Below, one piece after another: positions 1-5,364 of a stretch of DNA of 7,728 nucleotides; position 1 is the first letter of the stretch; each line of letters starts with the position of its first letter. The notes under the pieces were generated by a model. That model was not told the origin of the DNA, searched no databases, and saw nothing but the letters and a program-made list of their open reading frames with translations. A program made the translations under genes and the position numbers. Source of the stretch: Opitutales bacterium (GTDB lineage Bacteria; Verrucomicrobiota; Verrucomicrobiia; Opitutales; UBA2987); assembly GCA_021772555.1 (NCBI GenBank), contig JAJFLT010000203.1, forward strand, positions 1 to 7,728, written 5' to 3'.

Positions 1-816
1 GGCGGCGAAACATTGACCGACAGTTTCATCTACGAAATGGGTGACGGCACAGCCAGCGCCACAGCGACAGTGCATATCGACATACTTCCCGAAAATGATC
101 AACCAACCACCATCGGTTTACCTGATGTCGAGGTCGATGAAAACGCTGCCGACACGGTGATTGATCTGGCAACATTTTTCGATGATGCTGAAGATGGTTC
201 GGCTGGGCTAACCTATACGGTTGCAGGAAATACAGCACCTGGACTATTTGCCATGGATCCGGTCGTGATATCTGGAAGCACTTTGACACTGGATTACGCC
301 TTAGATTCACCGGGAACCGCAATGATCACGATACGGGCAACCGATACCGGTTCCCCTCAGCTCTTTGTTGAATCAACCTTTACCGTTACGATTAATGAAT
401 TGGAGAACACCATCGTGAACTGGCGGCTGGATTTCTTTGGGTCCATCAAAGTTGAAAATCCTTCTCTTGAGGAGACCGTTTGGGGAGACCTGGCCAATCC
501 GGACAGCGATAACCTGCTTAATCTCGTCGAATATTTCATGGGGCTGAACCCAAACATCAATGATGAGGCGGACTCAATTGTAATTGAGATCAGCGGTAAT
601 AGTATTCTCTTTACCTACCAAAGAGCGTTAGATGCCCCCGATGCTGTTGGAATTGTCGAATGGTCAGATGATTTGCTAACATGGTTTACCACCGGAATTA
701 CGGTAGAGATATTGAGTACAGATGCTGAGACCGAAACAGTGCGCGCAACCATAACCCTCACGGGCGGCGAAACGGCGGTATTCGTCCGTCTCAATGTGGA
801 ACGGTTAATGCCATGA
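1..816 (+). CDS. C-terminal part of a large cadherin-like repeat surface protein (5' end outside window)
   Basis: The frame is open from base 1 and ends at TGA 814-816, so this is the last ~271 residues of a longer protein; the TTG at 13 is not taken as a start because coding continues upstream. Residues 1-30 finish one Ig/cadherin-like domain (DSFIYEMGDGTASATATVHI, the usual 'DSF.Y...DG' ending). Residues ~31-135 are a complete second domain starting at 'ENDQP' and ending 'STFTVTINE'. From ~140 a different C-terminal module begins: 'NWRLDFFGS', an acidic loop 'DLANPDSDNLLNLVEYFMGL' resembling a Ca-binding dockerin/thrombospondin-3 loop, then a beta-rich part with 'VEWSDDLLTW'. This arrangement is familiar from giant secreted proteins of Verrucomicrobiota and relatives. 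Likely role: cell-surface adhesion or carbohydrate contact (inference). No sorting anchor such as LPXTG or PEP-CTERM is visible at the end. Confidence 0.85.
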   Translation, partial: GGETLTDSFIYEMGDGTASATATVHIDILPENDQPTTIGLPDVEVDENAADTVIDLATFFDDAEDGSAGLTYTVAGNTAPGLFAMDPVVISGSTLTLDYALDSPGTAMITIRATDTGSPQLFVESTFTVTINELENTIVNWRLDFFGSIKVENPSLEETVWGDLANPDSDNLLNLVEYFMGLNPNINDEADSIVIEISGNSILFTYQRALDAPDAVGIVEWSDDLLTWFTTGITVEILSTDAETETVRATITLTGGETAVFVRLNVERLMP

Positions 817-863
817 CAATCGAAGCCGAGTTTTCAGCAGTCCGAACTCTCCTAGCCTAATCA

Positions 864-882
864 GTTCAGGTGTTATTCAGGT
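864..882 (-). repeat. Short repeat motif at the 3' end of the transporter gene
   Basis: Read on the minus strand this stretch is ACCTGAATAACACCTGAAC. The first CCTGAA overlaps the transporter's TGA stop, and ACACCTGAAC (873-864) follows. The same ACACCTGAAC, also preceded by CCTGAA, occurs on the plus strand at 5312-5321 after the hydrolase gene. The function is unknown. It may be one copy of a dispersed intergenic repeat or part of a transcript-end signal. Confidence 0.4.
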
Positions 883-2193
883 CTCGGTGTTCTCAACGCT
901 AGGAGGCACCGCATTCCATTTTGGCGCAAGGATTAATGCGGCCAGCAGGACAAAGCATCCCATGCCCATAAAGAGCGCGTCCCAGCCGAATATTTCTGAA
1001 ATCAGGCCGGGCAACGAGAGACCCAGAATCTGCCCCGTCGAGCCCATCCCGTTGATAAAACCGGCCGCTGATCCGGCCCCCTTATGTGTTCCAAAATCGA
1101 CAGCGGCGGTTGAGCTGATGAGAGCGTCGGGTCCGAAGAGGAAAAAACCGATTGCCGCGAGGATTATCACCATGGAAACCGTACCGCCCCCGGACGTAAC
1201 CGTGCTAAATGAAAACAGGATCAGTGACAGAATAAGCAAGTTGATGACAATGACCGGTATCCTACGCGCCTGAAACCATTTGTCAGATGCGTATCCTGCG
1301 AATATCACCCCGAGCGGACCTGCCGCCTCGAAGACGGCGCTGATCAGGGCGCTCTCACCAATATTGCGCCCAAGCCTTTCGTAGACGATGACTGGTCCCC
1401 AGAAGAGGATGGCATAACGCGTTGGTTTAAGGAGAAAATAAATTGCCCCGAGGCGGAGAATCATGGGATTGAGAAGAACCTCCCGGATCGTCTTCCAGGA
1501 ACCGTCGGGTTCTTCTTCGGGTAGATCGTCGGGGTCGATGATCGTTTTAGGTTCCCCGTGGTAGGTTTCGATGTCGGGAAGTTCAATGTCTTCCGGACGA
1601 TTTTTCTGCAGAAGAAAAAAGAGTAGCCAAATGGTCCCTAAAACCAACGCCGACATGAAAAAGGCAAAGCGCCAGTTTGAAAAGAGCAACGCCATATAAC
1701 CGGCAAATCCACTCGCCAGCATCCCACCAAGAGAGTAATTCGTTGACCAGAATCCGTAGACGCGACCACGTTCTCGTCGTGAAAACCAATAGCTTACATT
1801 CTTTGTCAGTGGTGCCCATCCGGTAGCCTGGCTGAAGCCCTGAACAAACATCAAAATCCCAAAAAAGATTATGGTGGAAGAAAAGCCCATTGCTATAGTC
1901 GTTATCACGGATAGGGCCATACCCGACAATACCACTATGCGGGGTCCGAATCGGTCTCCGCACATTCCCCAGATGAATTGTCCTAAACAATAGGCGATAC
2001 CAAACATTCCATCGACGATGCCCATGGATGCCTTTGTGATCTCAATGGAGGGGTCCTCAAGGATGCCGATCTTGGCAACGGGAAAGGATTTCCTGGTAAA
2101 ATAAAACCCGGCGTAAGCCATCCAGGTAATTCCGAAAATAATGATGCGCCAGCGTTTGTAACGGCTGTCTACGTTTGTAATATTATTGACCAT
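877..2193 (-). CDS. OPA-family (GlpT/UhpT-like) MFS organophosphate/phosphonate antiporter
   Basis: A 438-residue inner-membrane protein with about 12 hydrophobic segments, the normal length for the organophosphate:Pi antiporter family. Recognisable family motifs: 'YAGFYFTRKSF' near residues 27-37, matching GlpT 'YLVRKNF' with its substrate-binding Arg (here R34); 'APLTKNVSYWFSRRERG' (127-143); 'NRPEDIELPDIETY' (198-211) at the start of the central cytoplasmic loop; 'LLKPTRYAILFWGP' (254-267), placing R259 where GlpT has its second phosphate-binding Arg; and 'AAGFINGMGSTG' (376-387). Both phosphate-binding arginines are therefore retained. Known members exchange glycerol-3-phosphate, hexose phosphates or phosphoglycerate for Pi, and GlpT also takes up the phosphonate fosfomycin. 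The gene is divergent from phnW, which suggests a phosphonate or organophosphate substrate (inference). A sensor role like UhpC is less likely because no two-component genes are adjacent. No strong Shine-Dalgarno is seen before ATG 2193-2191. Confidence 0.9.
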   Translation of the reverse strand: MVNNITNVDSRYKRWRIIIFGITWMAYAGFYFTRKSFPVAKIGILEDPSIEITKASMGIVDGMFGIAYCLGQFIWGMCGDRFGPRIVVLSGMALSVITTIAMGFSSTIIFFGILMFVQGFSQATGWAPLTKNVSYWFSRRERGRVYGFWSTNYSLGGMLASGFAGYMALLFSNWRFAFFMSALVLGTIWLLFFLLQKNRPEDIELPDIETYHGEPKTIIDPDDLPEEEPDGSWKTIREVLLNPMILRLGAIYFLLKPTRYAILFWGPVIVYERLGRNIGESALISAVFEAAGPLGVIFAGYASDKWFQARRIPVIVINLLILSLILFSFSTVTSGGGTVSMVIILAAIGFFLFGPDALISSTAAVDFGTHKGAGSAAGFINGMGSTGQILGLSLPGLISEIFGWDALFMGMGCFVLLAALILAPKWNAVPPSVENTET

Positions 2194-2364
2194 ATCAGGT
2201 TATCTCATTGTTCTTCAAATAATCCACCGTGCGGAGGCTCTGGCGTCCCAAATTCGTCAACTGCAACCTGGCAATTTCAGTTAGGATAACCAACGAATCT
2301 GTGTCGCAAACCATGTTCGTTGCTGGCCAAAACTATTTGGGCGATTGTGGCGCATGTCAAACCG

Positions 2365-2375
2365 CGAAACTTTCG
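2365..2375. promoter_or_regulatory. Odd palindrome CGAAACTTTCG, possible operator
   Basis: CGAAA and TTTCG are perfect inverted arms around a single C, near the middle of the divergent region. It could be a regulator site serving both promoters. The symmetry stops after five pairs, so chance is a real possibility. Confidence 0.2.
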
Positions 2376-2502
2376 ACTGCATTCTTTTCCGGTGTTTGTG
2401 CTAACTTGCTCGACATAGAACCTATCTCAAATTCGCAGGCCAATTCGCCGAAATGCTTGCTTTCACAGGCTCATCCCATCAACTTGTTTTTCCTTTCGAT
2501 GT

Positions 2503-2523
2503 AGTCACGCGCGACTTCCGGAA
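2503..2523. promoter_or_regulatory. Tandem palindromes upstream of phnW, candidate operator
   Basis: AGTCACGCGCGACT (2503-2516) is a 14-base palindrome with one mismatched pair of seven. It is followed, sharing one base, by the perfect palindrome TTCCGGAA (2516-2523). The pair ends about 36 bases before the phnW start codon, a normal place for an operator or for a promoter-proximal leader structure. No regulator gene is present in the window. Confidence 0.3.
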
Positions 2524-2547
2524 AGCATTTATTTTCAACGTAAAAGC

Positions 2548-2558
2548 AGGATAAGGAG
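2548..2558 (+). promoter_or_regulatory. Ribosome binding site of phnW
   Basis: Two purine-rich elements precede the ATG at 2560: AGGA at 2548-2551, eight bases before the start and well placed, and AAGGAG at 2553-2558, only one base before it. AAGGAG would be too close for ATG 2560 and better, though still short, for an in-frame TTG at 2563. ATG 2560 is preferred because of the well-spaced AGGA. The alternative changes the protein by only one residue. Confidence 0.6.
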
Positions 2559-2559
2559 A

Positions 2560-3657
2560 ATGTTGCACAAACCCTATCTACTCCTGACACCGGGTCCACT
2601 ATCAACCACTCGTTCGGTGAAAGAAGTGATGCTCATGGATTGGTGTACCTGGGATGATGATTATAAGCGGATCGTCCAGGAGATACGTGCGCAATTGATC
2701 AAACTGGCATCGCCGGAGTCCGGTTTCACGGCCGTTCTGATGCAGGGAAGCGGTACCTTCTCGGTGGAATCCGTGATCGGCTCAACCGTTCCTGAGGAAG
2801 GCAAACTACTCGTCCTGAGCAACGGTGGTTACGGCGACCGAATCGTTGAGATAGCGAAGCGATTGAAGATAAACGTCGTCATAAACGACAGCGGGGATCG
2901 AAACCCGCCGGATTTGGAAAAACTTCGAGAATCGCTGGAATCCGATGCCGCCATCACCCATGTGGCGGTGGTACATTGTGAGACGACGACCGGAATACTC
3001 AATCCTATCGACCGGATCGCGGAGTTGGTCAAGAGGCATGACAAGGTCTACATCGTCGATGCGATGAGCAGTTTCGGGGGGGTTCCGATAGATATGGAAG
3101 GGTGGGGTATCGATTTCCTCATCAGCAGCGCGAACAAGTGTATTCAGGGAGTTCCCGGATTCGGGTTTATTGTGGCGCGCAGAAAGGAACTCGAGAAGTG
3201 CCGGGGGCGGGCTCGCTCCCTCAGTCTCGATCTCCATGGACAGTGGTACGAGATGGAGGAAAATAAGGGAAAATGGAGGTATACCTCTCCCACCCATACG
3301 GTGCGGGCTTTTGCCCAGGCACTTCGTGAATTGGAGTTGGAGGGCGGTATCGACATCCGCTCTGAACGCTATCGCCAAAATCAAAAAACGCTTGTCGACG
3401 GAATGTGCGCGTTGGGGTTTGAATGCCTTTTGCCGAGAGAATGGCAATCCCCAATCATCACCTCCTTTCTTTATCCCCGTGACGAGGCGTTTACCTTCCA
3501 GCGATTTTATACGGAATTGAAATCCCGGGGATTTGTCATCTACCCGGGAAAAGTTACTACGGGTGATACTTTCCGCATCGGTAATATCGGCGATGTAGAC
3601 CCGGAAGATATTCAGGAACTGATTAAAGCGGTCGAAGAGTCCATCTACTGGAAGTAA
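2560..3657 (+). CDS. phnW: 2-aminoethylphosphonate--pyruvate transaminase
   Basis: A 365-residue, fold-type I, PLP-dependent class V aminotransferase in the cytoplasm. It converts 2-aminoethylphosphonate plus pyruvate to phosphonoacetaldehyde plus L-alanine, the first step of 2-AEP breakdown. The whole length matches characterised PhnW as I know it: 'YLLLTPGPLSTTRSVKE' (6-22), 'CTWDDDY' (29-35), 'MQGSGTFSVE' (61-70), 'HCETTTGILNPID' (139-151), 'YIVDAMSSFGG' (164-174) with Asp167 for the PLP ring nitrogen, 'SSANKCIQGVPGF' (189-201) with Lys193 as the Schiff-base lysine, 'KWRYTSPTHTV' (238-248), and 'FRIGNIGDV' (338-346) with Arg339 expected to hold the substrate carboxylate. No key residue is missing. 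It is the first gene of an apparent two-gene operon, with the hydrolase starting seven bases after its stop. Known partners PhnX, PhnY and PhnA are not in the window. Operation in the biosynthetic direction is possible in principle, but no pepM or ppd is present here. Confidence 0.95.
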   Translation: MLHKPYLLLTPGPLSTTRSVKEVMLMDWCTWDDDYKRIVQEIRAQLIKLASPESGFTAVLMQGSGTFSVESVIGSTVPEEGKLLVLSNGGYGDRIVEIAKRLKINVVINDSGDRNPPDLEKLRESLESDAAITHVAVVHCETTTGILNPIDRIAELVKRHDKVYIVDAMSSFGGVPIDMEGWGIDFLISSANKCIQGVPGFGFIVARRKELEKCRGRARSLSLDLHGQWYEMEENKGKWRYTSPTHTVRAFAQALRELELEGGIDIRSERYRQNQKTLVDGMCALGFECLLPREWQSPIITSFLYPRDEAFTFQRFYTELKSRGFVIYPGKVTTGDTFRIGNIGDVDPEDIQELIKAVEESIYWK

Positions 3658-3664
3658 TGAATCT

Positions 3665-5224
3665 ATGATCAGAAAATTGATGGATGGAGCGGGCCGCTGT
3701 ATGGCTGCGGGGACATTTTCGTTCGCCTGCCATTACCCAATAGCTTATGGCGATGGGGAGACGGATTTGGTTGGGCGTAGGGATACAAACCCCTCCCACG
3801 AACGTCCGAATGTAGTGTTCATTATGAGTGATAACCACGGAGCTTGGCAACTGGGAGCCTATGGCAATCCTGACATTCATTCTCCGAATATCGACAGCCT
3901 TGCTAGAGATGGCATCCGATTTACGAGAGCGATGTCTTGCAATCCAGTGTGCTCCCCGACACGAGCATCCACGCTGACCGGTCTCACCCCATCGCAGCAC
4001 GGTGTGCATCATTGGCTCCTTAACGACACTCTTCAGATGGGTCCTGATGCCCACTGCACAATCGCTGAATTCACGACCTTGCCGGAAGTTTTGAGCGAAG
4101 CCGGATACTATAGCGGGTTGGTCGGCAAGTGGCACCTGGGAGACAACCTGAACCCGCAGGAAGGGTTCGATTACTGGGTGACGATGCCATCCGGCCTGAC
4201 CAAGAATTTTTACGATGTGGAAGTGATTGAGAACGGAGAAATACGAAATCAACCCGGTTATATCACGGATTTCTGGACAGATAGAGCGATTCGTTTTCTC
4301 GAGAGGGCGAAGGCCAAACGAGAGGCAAACGGCCAGCCATTTTACCTCCACCTGGCCTATAATGGCCCCTATTCCTTGGATCCCGATTTGCTCACCGATC
4401 CTGAACGGTCGCACAATCGGCATACCGAACGTTACGCAAATATGCCGATGGACAGTTTCCCGCGGATGAAGCCACATGCGGGGCTCTTCAAGCACACGAA
4501 AGAGCTTAATAACGTTGATGCCATGCGCGCCAGTGCGGCCCAGATCAGCGGTGTCGACGATGGTGTGGGTGCGGTCATGGCGGCCCTCGACCGGCTCGGG
4601 CTGGCCGGCAATACGCTTGTTGTGTTCACCTCGGACCAAGGTACCGCGGGCGGTTATAACGGTATTTGGGGAATGGGCCACAACACCAAGCCGAGCGTCG
4701 CCTACGATAAAGTATTACAGGTTCCGCTGATCATTCGCCACCCGGGTCAGGTGCCGGCGGAGGCTACCTGTGATTTCCTCGTCAATAACTATGACCTGAT
4801 GCCATTTATCCTCGATTATGTTGGCCTCGGGGAGCATATGCCTCGTGGGTCACCGGGTCGCAGCTATGCGGCGGTTGTTCGCGGTCAGGCGATAAATTGG
4901 GAAAATGTGACCTTCTTTGAGCATTTCTACACCAGAGCGGTTCGCACGGATAGGTGGAAATACGTCTGGCGCTACGAACAGCCGGATGATCTTTTCGATT
5001 TGAAAAATGATCCGGACGAATTGCAAAACCTTGCAGACGATCCGTCGCATCAAGATGTTATCGCCGGGCTGAAAAAACAACTGCAGGCGTTTTTTGACAA
5101 ATACGCCGAACCCAAATACAACATTGTCCAGGGCGGAACGTCAAAGACATGGCGTCCCCCGTTTGTGGAACCCGACTTTGTCCCGTCCGCTGACAAGACA
5201 CGGTATTACGATTACAATAATTGA
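3665..5224 (+). CDS. Formylglycine-dependent sulfatase-family hydrolase (arylsulfatase or phosphonate monoester hydrolase type)
   Basis: A 519-residue alkaline-phosphatase-superfamily enzyme. Core motifs: 'NVVFIMSDN' (49-57) with metal ligands D56/N57; 'CSPTRASTLTGL' (96-107), the C-X-P-X-R signature in which C96 would become formylglycine; 'VGKWHLGD' (153-160) with K155 and H157; 'VVFTSDQGTAGG' (319-330) with D324/Q325 where D-N or D-H is usual; K342; and the C-terminal 'DRWKYVWRYEQPDDLFDL' (429-446) typical of sulfatases. Residue 236 in 'YNGPYS' is Tyr, where most family members have the His of 'PH.P' that contacts the sulfate. The N-terminus (1-48) has no clear hydrophobic signal core, so export is uncertain. 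Starts at 3680 or 3701 are also possible. The gene lies seven bases after phnW and is probably translationally coupled. The family hydrolyses sulfate esters and, in some branches, phosphonate monoesters or phosphodiesters. The phnW link makes a phosphonate ester plausible (inference). Confidence 0.85.
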   Translation: MIRKLMDGAGRCMAAGTFSFACHYPIAYGDGETDLVGRRDTNPSHERPNVVFIMSDNHGAWQLGAYGNPDIHSPNIDSLARDGIRFTRAMSCNPVCSPTRASTLTGLTPSQHGVHHWLLNDTLQMGPDAHCTIAEFTTLPEVLSEAGYYSGLVGKWHLGDNLNPQEGFDYWVTMPSGLTKNFYDVEVIENGEIRNQPGYITDFWTDRAIRFLERAKAKREANGQPFYLHLAYNGPYSLDPDLLTDPERSHNRHTERYANMPMDSFPRMKPHAGLFKHTKELNNVDAMRASAAQISGVDDGVGAVMAALDRLGLAGNTLVVFTSDQGTAGGYNGIWGMGHNTKPSVAYDKVLQVPLIIRHPGQVPAEATCDFLVNNYDLMPFILDYVGLGEHMPRGSPGRSYAAVVRGQAINWENVTFFEHFYTRAVRTDRWKYVWRYEQPDDLFDLKNDPDELQNLADDPSHQDVIAGLKKQLQAFFDKYAEPKYNIVQGGTSKTWRPPFVEPDFVPSADKTRYYDYNN

Positions 5225-5279
5225 TCGGGATTACCCCATTGTTTCAATCGTTTTTTGGGACGGGTGATGGGGAACTAAC

Positions 5280-5347
5280 ATTCTAGGTTCCAGGTGTAAT
5301 CCTGAACACTGACACCTGAACACTTCTTTCTGCATCACTTCTAGAAT
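5280..5347. repeat. Nested inverted repeat at convergent gene junction, possible terminator
   Basis: Outer arms ATTCTAG (5280-5286) and CTAGAAT (5341-5347) enclose an inner hairpin: GTTCCAGGTGT (5287-5297) pairs with ACACCTGAAC (5312-5321) with one bulged C. On the plus strand the inner hairpin is followed by ACTTCTTTCT, which is only partly U-rich in RNA. It sits between the convergent hydrolase and phosphoesterase genes, where a bidirectional terminator would be expected. A small-repeat (MITE-like) origin is an alternative. Confidence 0.4.
5301..5324 (+). repeat. Direct repeat CCTGAACACT x2
   Basis: CCTGAACACT occurs at 5301-5310 and again at 5315-5324, separated by four bases (GACA). The second unit lies in the 3' arm of the inner hairpin. 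Its ACACCTGAAC core is repeated at the transporter 3' end (873-864, minus strand), sense-oriented to the preceding gene in both places. Confidence 0.6.
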
Positions 5348-5364
5348 ATTTGAATCAATGAGGC

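Larger units (their letters stand above)
2194..2559. promoter_or_regulatory. Divergent intergenic region between transporter and phnW
   Basis: These 366 bases separate the two divergent starts and should carry both promoters. I could not assign a convincing -35/-10 pair on either strand. A GTG-initiated 91-codon reading frame (2229-2504, plus) crosses it, but it has no ribosome binding site, is rich in Cys and Ser, and resembles nothing I recognise, so I do not call it. Structures seen: an 11-base palindrome at 2365-2375, an adjacent pair of palindromes at 2503-2523, and an 8-base inverted repeat AAATGCTT (2451-2458) / AAGCATTT (2523-2530). Confidence 0.5.

Noticed and set aside
828..849. GAGTT/AACTC hairpin after the surface-protein gene as terminator
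   Set aside because: Only five pairs with a 12-base loop and no following T-run.
2229..2504. 91-codon plus-strand frame (GTG start) in the divergent region
   Set aside because: No ribosome binding site, atypical composition with many Cys, no recognisable family, and it would occupy the region needed for both promoters.
3076..3082. Run of seven G in phnW as a possible frameshift site
   Set aside because: The PhnW frame continues correctly through it with conserved motifs on both sides, so there is no evidence of slippage.
2806..3447. 213-codon minus-strand open frame inside phnW
   Set aside because: Antisense shadow of a gene whose product is recognised along its full length.
3623..4681. 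Long 352-codon open frame on the minus strand
   Set aside because: It lies antisense to the hydrolase gene, whose protein carries clear family motifs. The antisense protein has no recognisable family and follows the codon pattern of the sense gene.
5234..5272. CCCCAT/ATGGGG inverted repeat plus T6 at 5251-5256 as hydrolase terminator
   Set aside because: The T-run lies inside the 27-base loop rather than after the stem, so it does not fit an intrinsic terminator.
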